A stretch of DNA of 64,000 nt. Source: a virus. The position numbers and the translations under genes are program-made. Below, in pieces: positions 13,026 through 20,489 of this stretch; position 1 is the first letter of the stretch; each line of letters starts with the position of its first letter. The stretch lies in IMG/VR virus record IMGVR_UViG_3300042430_002694, positions 207,161 through 271,160 of that record. One strand, written 5' to 3'. The notes under the pieces were generated by a model. The model searched no databases. It had not been told where the DNA came from and saw only the letters and a list, made by a program, of their open reading frames with translations.

Positions 13026-13298
13026 ATGGCAGACTTTTGTAATAAATGCGCAGACGAAATGTTCGGCGAAGATGCTTCACCGGATATTCAAGTTGAATCA
13101 ATTGCAACTGGCCTTGAACCGGGATATTACATGCCAGTTCTATGCGAAGGTTGCGTAATGAGAATGATCGTCAAAGAAGAAGACGGCACAGTTAAAATTG
13201 GATACGATCCGCTTGACGACAGTGACGAATTTGTATTTGAAACTCTTGAAGAGTACTTACGTAAAGACTCTTCCCTTAACCGTGAACCCCTCCGTTGA
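13026..13298 (+). CDS. Small acidic protein with two CxxC pairs
   Basis: A 90-residue protein with CNKC at residues 5-8 and CEGC at about 40-43, suggesting a zinc knuckle, followed by an acidic C-terminus. It starts three bases after the transglycosylase stop and ends before a strong terminator. Function unknown. Confidence 0.55.
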   Translation: MADFCNKCADEMFGEDASPDIQVESIATGLEPGYYMPVLCEGCVMRMIVKEEDGTVKIGYDPLDDSDEFVFETLEEYLRKDSSLNREPLR

Positions 13299-13314
13299 TA
13301 GTATCGGCGGACCG

Positions 13315-13346
13315 ACGGCCTCCGATTGGAGGCCGTTTATTTTTTC
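13315..13346 (+). terminator. Intrinsic terminator
   Basis: ACGGCCTCC-GATT-GGAGGCCGT followed by TTATTTTTT. Confidence 0.9.
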
Positions 13347-13351
13347 GATAG

Positions 13352-13357
13352 TATAAT
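13352..13357 (+). promoter_or_regulatory. Early-type promoter, TATAAT core
   Basis: GATAGTATAATAACTA lies directly after the terminator and 15 bases before the ATG at 13373. Confidence 0.65.
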
Positions 13358-13372
13358 AACTAAAAATATAAA

Positions 13373-13627
13373 ATGACTGAGTTAGAAAAATTTCAAATAG
13401 TAAATTCTTGCGAAACTCCTAAGGAGTTAGCTGATACGCTAATAAAATTAGCAGATCCTGAAACTGGCAGAATCCAAGGCAGACTTAAAAGCTTTGATGC
13501 AAAGAGAATGTCTATATGCATCGGCCCAGTAATCTACGAAGGAGCTCCTGCTAATTTATTAACAAGAGAGTTTGGGATTCGACAACAAGCTCTCTATATT
13601 AGGTACTGTATACAAAACGGAATATAA
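13373..13627 (+). CDS. Small protein of unknown function
   Basis: An 84-residue protein, first of a tightly packed four-gene string leading to PRPP synthetase. It contains GRIQGRLKSFDAKRM and a C-terminal REFGIRQQALYIRY helix. Stop and next start overlap (TAATG). No family recognised. Confidence 0.5.
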   Translation: MTELEKFQIVNSCETPKELADTLIKLADPETGRIQGRLKSFDAKRMSICIGPVIYEGAPANLLTREFGIRQQALYIRYCIQNGI

Positions 13628-13881
13628 TGAAAGTATTAAGACCTGAAGTACAAGCTTGCCTAAAATCAGTCCTACCTGGCAAGCATGGAATAACTGACCT
13701 AATGGATGACATGATGATCTCCAGCTTTAACATAACTGACGATGAGTTTGATTTCATTTGCGAAAATGCAGAAGAGTCCGAATTAAACGCAATCGTTTTA
13801 CCGGACGGCGCCTCGTTTTCTAAAAGACGAAAAGCGATCGAAATCCGAAATAAGTACCTTGAACTTTTTAACAATCAATAA
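13627..13881 (+). CDS. Small acidic protein of unknown function
   Basis: An 84-residue, mostly helical protein coupled to the gene before it by a 1-base overlap. Acidic centre (DDEFDFICENAEESE), basic C-terminus. No recognised domain. Confidence 0.5.
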   Translation: MKVLRPEVQACLKSVLPGKHGITDLMDDMMISSFNITDDEFDFICENAEESELNAIVLPDGASFSKRRKAIEIRNKYLELFNNQ

Positions 13882-13883
13882 AA

Positions 13884-14270
13884 ATGAGAGACGTAAACAT
13901 GGACGGCATTACACCAAATGAGTACATCTCAAAAGCTCTGGTGCAGTTACGTAATTTTAAACAGGCTGCTCTGCTTGAAAGATCTTTACTTACGACTAAA
14001 CATGTTGTTAGTGAAGAACTTAAGTCAGCCAATCCGCAGTTAGATATTGATAAGATGGTAAGTGCTCAGCTGATGCAGAAAGTCGCAAAGCACATGATTG
14101 ACGAGTTTGAAGATCAGATAACAACAGAACCTCATCCAATCATTGGAGGCGAGACCTTATACACGTTTCAGGTAATGGTACTACCGACCGACGACTTAAA
14201 ACATATTGTAGAATATTGCATTCGCCAAATCCCTGAGGAAATCTTGAGTAAAATAAAAAAAGGAGAATAA
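13884..14270 (+). CDS. Helical protein of unknown function
   Basis: A 128-residue helical protein without Cys or membrane segments. Two bases separate it from the upstream gene and two from the downstream one, so it belongs to the PRPP synthetase operon. No family recognised. Confidence 0.5.
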   Translation: MRDVNMDGITPNEYISKALVQLRNFKQAALLERSLLTTKHVVSEELKSANPQLDIDKMVSAQLMQKVAKHMIDEFEDQITTEPHPIIGGETLYTFQVMVLPTDDLKHIVEYCIRQIPEEILSKIKKGE

Positions 14271-14272
14271 CT

Positions 14273-14821
14273 ATGACAACTGTAGATAAAATTAAGAGCC
14301 TAATTTCAGCAATTTCAAAAAGAGGAATTGGCCATACTGAGCTAATGAGGCAAGGAACTAATCACTACGATCGACCCTTTGCTATTGTTGCAAATACAAT
14401 GGACTCCGCAAAGCGATTGGCCGGCGAGTCTGACCTCGCTACACCAGTTACGATAAGTAATATTGATCACTTAATAGGATCAGATTTGCCAGTTGCAATA
14501 GATCATTACCAAGTTCAGCAATTACTACAGTCAGCTCTAATTGAGATTTCCGATAGAGATTTTAAATTACAGAGAGCAATGACCATCCAGGAAAAGATGA
14601 TGACACTTGTTGAATTGTATCAGAAGAGAGCTCATGAAATTGAGTCAATTAGTTCAGATCTATTGGCATGTAATTGGTGGGACGTTAAGAAGATTATCTC
14701 TACTGAACGTAAGCTTCATAAAGCAATCTTAAAATACAATACTGAATACGATGGTATTGCCCAAACGTTTGACACCTTAACTAAAATAGCAAAACATACA
14801 CATGAGACTACTAACTCTTAA
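14273..14821 (+). CDS. Unknown phage protein of the PRPP synthetase operon
   Basis: A 182-residue protein. The first half has a Rossmann-like alternation (RPFAIVANTMDSAKRL, then DHLIGSDLPVAIDHYQVQQLL), a pattern met in phage proteins near nucleotide-handling genes. The second half is helical with EKMMTLVELYQKRAHEIE. It overlaps the start of the PRPP synthetase gene by 20 bases. Function not identified. Confidence 0.5.
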   Translation: MTTVDKIKSLISAISKRGIGHTELMRQGTNHYDRPFAIVANTMDSAKRLAGESDLATPVTISNIDHLIGSDLPVAIDHYQVQQLLQSALIEISDRDFKLQRAMTIQEKMMTLVELYQKRAHEIESISSDLLACNWWDVKKIISTERKLHKAILKYNTEYDGIAQTFDTLTKIAKHTHETTNS

Positions 14822-15731
14822 TCTAGCAAATCCGGAAAACGAAGGACGAGACCACTTTGAAAGAAGTGCATTCGTTGATTTCAAAGTTTCAAAGTTTGCT
14901 GACGGTCAACAGTCATTAACTCTAACTGGCGATATGCGTGGAAACTTAAGTTACCTACACGAAGCTGATGTCGTAATAAAATCTAGACTAAATAACTTCA
15001 AGGATCTTGAGTTAATTATCTGTGCAAATCAGGCTCTTCGCGAATGTGGAGTCGCGACAGTTTCCCTGTATGTTCCCTATTTCTTGGGAGCACGTAGTGA
15101 CCGTAAATTCTCAGAAGGTTCTTCAAATTACCTAAAGACCGTTATTTGCCCAATCATTAATTCTCAGAAATTTGAATCTGTGCAGGTTCTGGATCCTCAC
15201 TCTGATGTATTGGAAGCCTGTCTCAATAATTTCCAAAAAGTATCTAATTACTTACTCGTTAAGTACGCGCTTACTGATATTGATAACACGAATCAGGCAA
15301 GAGAGAATATTGTTCTTGTTTCTCCAGACGCAGGTGCTCTAAGGAAAATTTACAAAGTCGCTGACTGGTTTGACTTAAATGAGGTGGTGACTGCGGTAAA
15401 GCACAGAGATCCAAAAACCAGTAAAATCACTCACACCGATATTTCCTTAAAACCATTAGTGCATGAGTACGGCAAGAAATTCGTTATCGTGGACGATATT
15501 TGCGATAGTGCTGGAACTTCAATTGAATTAGCAAAAGCAATCAAGGAGAGAACTCAAGATTCGAAAATATACTTGATAGCGACCCATGGAATTTTCAGTT
15601 CAGGATTATTTGATCTTTCTGCATACTTCGAAAAAGTTTACTGTACAAATTCAGTACAGGATATTAAAGCTGACGAGTACTCTGACTACACAGTTAGCGC
15701 AGATTTCGTAAAACAATTTAACTTATTTTAG
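14802..15731 (+). CDS. prs: Ribose-phosphate pyrophosphokinase
   Basis: A 309-residue PRPP synthetase. It shows LYVPYFLGARSDRKF, a pyrophosphate/ATP region, VSPDAGA and the PRPP-binding loop VIVDDICDSAGTS at about 226-238. Length matches the family (about 310). It makes PRPP from ribose 5-phosphate and ATP, feeding nucleotide or NAD synthesis. Phages with prs often also carry nicotinamide phosphoribosyltransferase, which is not in this window, but a nucleotidyltransferase of the NMN-adenylyltransferase fold is at 53962. Confidence 0.88.
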   Translation: MRLLTLNLANPENEGRDHFERSAFVDFKVSKFADGQQSLTLTGDMRGNLSYLHEADVVIKSRLNNFKDLELIICANQALRECGVATVSLYVPYFLGARSDRKFSEGSSNYLKTVICPIINSQKFESVQVLDPHSDVLEACLNNFQKVSNYLLVKYALTDIDNTNQARENIVLVSPDAGALRKIYKVADWFDLNEVVTAVKHRDPKTSKITHTDISLKPLVHEYGKKFVIVDDICDSAGTSIELAKAIKERTQDSKIYLIATHGIFSSGLFDLSAYFEKVYCTNSVQDIKADEYSDYTVSADFVKQFNLF

Positions 15732-15753
15732 TAACATAAAAAACCCATAAATT

Positions 15754-16020
15754 ATGATAGGTATAACTACCCTCCTTATTACAACAGTGGCAGCCTTTGT
15801 TCTATTTGTTGTGCTAGGCTTGGCACTAGGCAACAGACGCGATAGAATTGCAGCAGAGCACTATATGAAATCGCTTGACGAATTTAAAAGAGCAAACAAA
15901 GAGGCGGAAGCCAACGGCGAACCTCTATTTTGTGAGTCTACTAAAAAGCCAAGCGAGAATCTTTATCGCGAAGTACTAACTACGACTCAGTCCCCATCGA
16001 GCACAGATGACAACGATTAG
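15754..16020 (+). CDS. Small single-pass membrane protein
   Basis: An 88-residue protein: membrane segment at about 3-26 (GITTLLITTVAAFVLFVVLG), then a charged cytoplasmic helix (RRDRIAAEHYMKSLDEFKRA) and a Ser/Thr-rich tail. Function unknown; it ends the operon before a terminator. Confidence 0.55.
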   Translation: MIGITTLLITTVAAFVLFVVLGLALGNRRDRIAAEHYMKSLDEFKRANKEAEANGEPLFCESTKKPSENLYREVLTTTQSPSSTDDND

Positions 16021-16061
16021 TACGGTGCCCAGTTTAAAACTAGTCAACTATTAAAAATAAA

Positions 16062-16086
16062 AAGGAACCGACTAGGTTCCTTTTTT
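16062..16086 (+). terminator. Intrinsic terminator
   Basis: AGGAACC-GACTA-GGTTCCT followed by TTTTT. Confidence 0.88.
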
Positions 16087-16088
16087 GG

Positions 16089-16094
16089 TAAATT
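16089..16094 (+). promoter_or_regulatory. Early-type promoter giving a predicted leaderless mRNA
   Basis: TAAATT, six bases, then the ATG at 16101, starting directly in the terminator tail. Confidence 0.5.
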
Positions 16095-16100
16095 AGATTT

Positions 16101-16769
16101 ATGAAAATTACATTACAGCCTCATCAGCGAATATGGTTCACGTCAGATACTCACTACAAACACTCAAATATTTGTAGAGGAACGTCTAATTGGCCGGCCG
16201 AGAGTAAGACCAGAGATTTCGATACCCTGGATAAAATGAATGATACGATTGTTAACAATATCAATCACCTAGTCAGCGAAGACGATATTCTTTTCCACTT
16301 AGGAGACTGGTCGTTCGGAGGATTTGATAACATCCAGGAGTTCAGAGACAGGTTGCTCTGTAAGAACATTCATTTGGTTCTAGGTAATCACGACCAGCAC
16401 ATCGAGAATGACAAGGGAGGAGTCAAGGCTCTATTTGCATCAGTGAATCATTACGTTAGACTGGAACTTACTGTTCCAAACGTGCCGAACGAAATAAATC
16501 CAGCGAAGACTATTAAGAAAACGTTTGTGCTATGTCATTACCCAATCGCAAGTTGGCACGATATGAACCGTGGAGTAATTCAATTACATGGTCACGTTCA
16601 CTTAGGCCCACACAATAAATTACATGCAGGTAAAGCAATGGACGTTGGCATGGACGGCAACTTCATGGACCCATATTCTCTTCAAGAAATCGCAAAGATT
16701 ATGAGAGACCGTCCAGTTAAGTGTTTGGTTTTACCGAACGATCACCATGAAACAAACGAAGGAAGATGA
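16101..16769 (+). CDS. Calcineurin-like metallophosphoesterase
   Basis: A 222-residue phosphoesterase of the small phage/bacterial type: SDTHYKHSNI near residue 15, HLGDWSFGG, LGNHDQH and the terminal HGHVHLG. All dimetal ligands are present. The substrate is unknown. Not similar in detail to the one at 2088. It is the first gene of a three-gene run with 16766 and 17203. Confidence 0.82.
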   Translation: MKITLQPHQRIWFTSDTHYKHSNICRGTSNWPAESKTRDFDTLDKMNDTIVNNINHLVSEDDILFHLGDWSFGGFDNIQEFRDRLLCKNIHLVLGNHDQHIENDKGGVKALFASVNHYVRLELTVPNVPNEINPAKTIKKTFVLCHYPIASWHDMNRGVIQLHGHVHLGPHNKLHAGKAMDVGMDGNFMDPYSLQEIAKIMRDRPVKCLVLPNDHHETNEGR

Positions 16770-17203
16770 TACAGAATACACACAATAAAATCGGCGAGGG
16801 TAATCGACTCCTTGCGCAATTCATGGGAGGCACAATTGTCTCTAGTGAAACCTACGAAATGCCACACGGCTCAAACGGCAAAGGCGTCTTTGAAAAATGG
16901 GGTGGACTCTCTGGAATTCCCAGTCACGATCAGGAATTGGCTGCACTTGGAATATTTAGATATGAAACCTCATGGAGCTGGATTTTTCCAGTAATCGAAA
17001 AGATCGAGAGTCTTGGTTTCTGCGTCAGCATTCACCGTAGAGGAATTCAAATTATTAAGTACGACAAGGATCGAAGATTTGAAGCGACTGACCTAATTAT
17101 CGATGAAGACTTCTTAGATGATTATTCTGGAGATGTTAAGCGAATTGCTGCATGGGACTGTTGCGTTTCTTTTGTTGACTGGTACACAAAGAGGAGCCAA
17201 TAA
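16766..17203 (+). CDS. Unknown protein between phosphoesterase and SET genes
   Basis: A 145-residue protein overlapping the phosphoesterase gene by four bases and coupled to the SET gene by a 1-base overlap. It contains GVFEKWGGLSGIPSHDQELAALG and several Trp residues. No domain recognised. Tight coupling suggests a joint role with the SET protein. Confidence 0.5.
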   Translation: MIQNTHNKIGEGNRLLAQFMGGTIVSSETYEMPHGSNGKGVFEKWGGLSGIPSHDQELAALGIFRYETSWSWIFPVIEKIESLGFCVSIHRRGIQIIKYDKDRRFEATDLIIDEDFLDDYSGDVKRIAAWDCCVSFVDWYTKRSQ

Positions 17204-17589
17204 TGGAATTAACGGGACCCTCTAAACTAGTAGTCGCATCCAGTCCAATACACGGACTTGGAGTATTCGCAACGCAATCTATTAGCCCAGGCGAGATTAT
17301 TGAAGAATGTCATTTCATAACATTCGATGCGACATCAGATGATCCTATTTTTAATGATTATCGATTCATAGTCGGCCGTTCTGAGAAATTAGGCTGCGTA
17401 GAGTATGGCGTTCTTCTTGGATTCGGAGGAATCTACAATCACAGTGAAACTCCAAATATAAATTGGAGACATGATACTGAAAAGAATTGTTTTACGTTCT
17501 TTGCACTAGTCGATATTAATCCAGGAGACGAATTGTGCTCGTATTACGGAGGGCCTGAATATTGGAAATCAATTGGTATGGAAATTTAG
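17203..17589 (+). CDS. SET-domain protein
   Basis: A 128-residue minimal SET domain: N-terminal SSPIHGLGVFATQSISPGEIIEE, the pseudoknot motif YNHSETPNINW and the C-terminal DINPGDELCSYYGG. SET proteins are S-adenosylmethionine-dependent lysine methyltransferases. Here the pre- and post-SET zinc regions are missing, as in the small viral and bacterial forms. The target could be a host or phage protein. Its stop overlaps the next promoter. Confidence 0.75.
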   Translation: MELTGPSKLVVASSPIHGLGVFATQSISPGEIIEECHFITFDATSDDPIFNDYRFIVGRSEKLGCVEYGVLLGFGGIYNHSETPNINWRHDTEKNCFTFFALVDINPGDELCSYYGGPEYWKSIGMEI

Positions 17590-17595
17590 TATAAT
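17590..17595 (+). promoter_or_regulatory. Early-type promoter, TATAAT core
   Basis: TTTAGTATAATAACAAAG lies 68 bases before the flotillin-like gene; the leader is unusually long. Confidence 0.6.
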
Positions 17596-17663
17596 AACAA
17601 AGTAGTTAGCTAATCGGGCTAATGTAATCTCTATATTTTAATAATTAATAAAAACAAAAAAAA

Positions 17664-19097
17664 ATGACAGAAATCATCACATCATCACTTATGTACGGAC
17701 TACCGGCCTTAATAGGGGTAATCGTATTTTTTTATGCACTATCTCTACGTCGAATCGTGCCAACTAACGTAGTCCACATCGTTCAACGAGGAGACAAAAC
17801 TGTTTCCTATGGCGTAGGTAAAGGCTCTAACGTTTATTATGAGTGGCCGAAGTGGTTACCTAAAATCGGAGTTATGGTCAGATCATTGCCAGTATCTAAC
17901 TTTGATATTGACTTAGCTAAATATTCAGCGTATGATAAGGACCGTGTCCCTTTCGTAGTTGACGTTAAGGCATTCTTCCACATTGCTGATACAAATAAAG
18001 CTGCCGAGAAAGTAGAATCATTTGACGAGTTGAAAAAGCAGCTGGAAAATGTAGTTCAAGGAGCAGTTCGTTCTATTTTAGCAAAGTCTAAATTGGAGGA
18101 AATTATGGAAGAACGATCTATCTTTGGCGAAAAATTTACTGAAAGTGTTAAAGTTGATTTATCTAATTGGGGAGTTGAGCCTATTAAAAATATCGAGTTA
18201 ATGGATGTTAGAGATACTGACGGTTCGAGCGTTATTCACCAGATTATGGCTAAGCGAATGTCTGCGATTGATATGGAATCCAGAACTGAAGTTGCTAAAA
18301 ACACTAAATTGGCAGAGCAGGCGGAACTAACTGCTCAACAAGAAATTGATGTAACTAAAGCAGAAACTCAGAAAATTGCAGGAGAGGCGCAAGCTCAATC
18401 AATACAGGCAATCGGTATTGCCAAAGCAGAGGCTACAAAAAAGGCAGGTATTGCAGAACAAGAGTCAATATCAGATATCGCTCAAGCTGAACGAGCTACT
18501 GCTGAACAGCAAATGGAGGTCGTTAAAGTTAATGAGATTAAGCAGGCTGAAATTGATAAGGAAAAGGCAATTATTGCAGCTGAGCAACAAAAACGCAAAA
18601 CTGAAATTGACGCAGAGGCTAATAAATTTAGAATTGAGACTGAGGCTTCTGCTACACTTGAAGCACAGATCAAAAATGCAGAAGGTGTTAAAACTCTGGG
18701 CCAAGCAGAAGCAGATATTATTAAAGCAAAGGGTATATCGCAGGCTGAATCCAAGAAAGCAATGGAGCTTGCTGGAGTAACTGCCCAAACAACCCTAGCA
18801 AAAGAGATTGGCGAAAACAAATCTTACCAAGAATACTTGATCAAAATTAGAGAAGTTGAAGTAACTCAAGTAGTCGGAGTTGCACAATACGAATCGATGG
18901 CAAAAGCAATGGCTGGAGCTGACTTGAAACTATTGGTAAATAGTGGAGACGTACACTCAGGAATTGGCAAGTTAAGCGACCTATTCACAGCTAAAGGAGG
19001 TTCACAGATTAACGGGCTTCTTGAATCATTGAAACAGACACCTGAAGGTAAAGGCTTACTGGCTATGCTTAACAAGCTTACACCAGGCGCAGAATAA
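17664..19097 (+). CDS. Flotillin-like SPFH-domain membrane protein
   Basis: A 477-residue protein: one N-terminal membrane segment (about 8-27), an SPFH/band-7 domain to about 190, a long Ala/Glu/Lys-rich coiled coil with repeated EA-containing heptads (about 200-390), and a Gly-rich C-terminal region. Length and order match bacterial flotillins (FloT/YuaG), which organise membrane domains as large oligomers. A phage copy may shield or reorganise the inner membrane during infection. It has its own promoter and terminator. The family call is firm, the role is inference. Confidence 0.82.
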   Translation: MTEIITSSLMYGLPALIGVIVFFYALSLRRIVPTNVVHIVQRGDKTVSYGVGKGSNVYYEWPKWLPKIGVMVRSLPVSNFDIDLAKYSAYDKDRVPFVVDVKAFFHIADTNKAAEKVESFDELKKQLENVVQGAVRSILAKSKLEEIMEERSIFGEKFTESVKVDLSNWGVEPIKNIELMDVRDTDGSSVIHQIMAKRMSAIDMESRTEVAKNTKLAEQAELTAQQEIDVTKAETQKIAGEAQAQSIQAIGIAKAEATKKAGIAEQESISDIAQAERATAEQQMEVVKVNEIKQAEIDKEKAIIAAEQQKRKTEIDAEANKFRIETEASATLEAQIKNAEGVKTLGQAEADIIKAKGISQAESKKAMELAGVTAQTTLAKEIGENKSYQEYLIKIREVEVTQVVGVAQYESMAKAMAGADLKLLVNSGDVHSGIGKLSDLFTAKGGSQINGLLESLKQTPEGKGLLAMLNKLTPGAE

Positions 19098-19117
19098 TTT
19101 TTAATAAATTTAAGACA

Positions 19118-19150
19118 AAAAGTCTCTAGATTTGTCTAGAGACTTTTTTA
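19118..19150 (+). terminator. Intrinsic terminator after the flotillin-like gene
   Basis: AAAAGTCTCTAGA-TTTG-TCTAGAGACTTTT followed by more T. Confidence 0.9.
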
Positions 19151-19156
19151 TTTTGG

Positions 19157-19162
19157 TATAAT
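19157..19162 (+). promoter_or_regulatory. Early-type promoter of the RNA-maintenance operon
   Basis: TTTTGGTATAATAGTA lies 16 bases before the CCA-adding enzyme gene. Confidence 0.65.
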
Positions 19163-19178
19163 AGTAAAAAGAAATAAC

Positions 19179-19916
19179 ATGACAGCACCATTTGAATTTT
19201 ACGAAGTAGGCGGAAAGGTAAGAGACGAGATCTTGGGACTTCAGTCCAAAGACGTTGATTACGTAGCCGTGCCGAAAGCAACTCTGCTTGAGGAATTTCC
19301 TGAGGCGGCTGATATGTTTGACTTGCTAGTTGACTACTTAACTCGTGAAAAATTCCAGATATTCCTGATCACCAAAGAATGTTACACAATCAGAGCAAAA
19401 TTTCCAGACGGACATAAGTACCAAGGAGTTGCTGATTTTGTAATGTCTAGAAAAGAGACTGGATACGTGCCGTTTACCAGAACTCCGATCATTAAGCCTG
19501 GAACCCTATTCGACGATTTACAGAGAAGAGACTTTACTCTTAATGCCCTGGCAAGAGAAGCGGACGGCTCGATCATTGACTACTTTGATGGGCTGACTCA
19601 CTTGAAGCTTGGGCTATTAGTAACGCCATTACCTTGCGAGGAAACGTTTCACGATGATCCTTTGAGAATCTTGAGAGCTATTAGATTTTCAATCACTAAA
19701 GGATTTACTATCCCTGAGGAAATGTCTCAAGTAATAAAGCACTACGATTACGAAGTTAAGATGTGTGTAGTATCAGCTGAGAGAATCAGGGAAGAGCTCT
19801 TTAAGTGTTTCAAACATGACACTCATGCAACGATACTTAAGTTATCAGAGTACCCTTTCCTTATGGAATACATTTTTAGAACACAAATCTGGTTAAAACC
19901 AACAATGGAAGAATAA
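19179..19916 (+). CDS. cca: tRNA nucleotidyltransferase (CCA-adding type)
   Basis: A 245-residue class II nucleotidyltransferase/poly(A) polymerase head: GGKVRDEILG at about 11-20, the metal-binding KDVDYV, RRDFTLNALA and HDDPLRILRAIRF. It is much shorter than bacterial CCA enzymes (about 400) because the C-terminal body and tail domains are reduced. Many of the phage tRNAs here lack an encoded CCA (Lys, Gln, Asp, Glu, Thr and others), so this enzyme would complete or repair them. It starts the operon with the HD protein and RNA ligase. Confidence 0.85.
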   Translation: MTAPFEFYEVGGKVRDEILGLQSKDVDYVAVPKATLLEEFPEAADMFDLLVDYLTREKFQIFLITKECYTIRAKFPDGHKYQGVADFVMSRKETGYVPFTRTPIIKPGTLFDDLQRRDFTLNALAREADGSIIDYFDGLTHLKLGLLVTPLPCEETFHDDPLRILRAIRFSITKGFTIPEEMSQVIKHYDYEVKMCVVSAERIREELFKCFKHDTHATILKLSEYPFLMEYIFRTQIWLKPTMEE

Positions 19917-19957
19917 TGGAAGCAACAATAAATGGAAGAATAATGGAAGCAAAAATA
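19904..19957 (+). repeat. Tandem 27-bp duplication at a gene junction
   Basis: Copies at 19904-19930 and 19931-19957 differ at one base. Each contains ATGGAAGAATAATGGAAGCAA, so the stop/start overlap of the two genes is present twice. The period is in frame. Confidence 0.85.
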
Positions 19958-20470
19958 AACTGGGTTCTAGACCAACATAGAGACACGAATCACATGTACG
20001 ATAAGTACTTGCCTTATGAATTTCATTTACGTATGGTCGTTGAAGTTGCAAAGAAATTTCAATCTTTAATTACGTATGAGAAAGATTTTGAGCATGTACT
20101 ACTTGGAGCATGGGGCCATGATCTTATTGAAGACACCAGAGTTTCATACAATGATGTTAAGCAGGCGCTTGGAGAAATGGCAGCAGATATTGTCTATGCG
20201 TGCTCAAACGAGAAAGGCAAGAGTCGTAATGATCGGGCTAACTACCGATACTACGATGGAATCAGAACAACGCCGTATGCGATATTCGTTAAGTTATGCG
20301 ACCGAATTGCAAACGTGCAGTACTCAAAAATGTCTGGCAGCAGAATGTTCGAGATGTACAGAAAAGAAAATCCCGAATTCATGCAGCAATTAGGCTGGAC
20401 GGCTGAAGAAAAATATCTTCATGAGTATGCCAATATGTTTGTATACTTAAGTAAATTATTCGAAGACTGA
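19916..20470 (+). CDS. HD-domain protein, small ppGpp-hydrolase-like
   Basis: A 184-residue HD protein: HLRMVVEVAKKF, LGAWGHDLIEDTRVSYNDV (metal-binding HD at about 66-67) and VKLCDRIANVQ. This motif series and size match the SpoT/MESH1-like small alarmone hydrolases that remove the 3'-pyrophosphate of ppGpp. It could blunt the stringent response set off by uncharged tRNA. The tandem duplication at the junction added nine residues, so ATG 19943 was probably the original start. Substrate is inferred; other HD phosphohydrolases are possible. Confidence 0.7.
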   Translation: MEATINGRIMEAKINWVLDQHRDTNHMYDKYLPYEFHLRMVVEVAKKFQSLITYEKDFEHVLLGAWGHDLIEDTRVSYNDVKQALGEMAADIVYACSNEKGKSRNDRANYRYYDGIRTTPYAIFVKLCDRIANVQYSKMSGSRMFEMYRKENPEFMQQLGWTAEEKYLHEYANMFVYLSKLFED

Positions 20471-20489
20471 AAATAAAAAAATTAATATA

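Noticed and set aside
18376-18820. Alternative-frame ORFs inside the flotillin-like gene
   Set aside because: They are shadows of the repetitive Ala/Glu/Lys coiled-coil coding sequence, with low-complexity translations.
19904-19957. CRISPR-like or satellite repeat
   Set aside because: Only two head-to-tail copies and no spacers; it is a simple tandem duplication. No CRISPR array was seen anywhere in the window.
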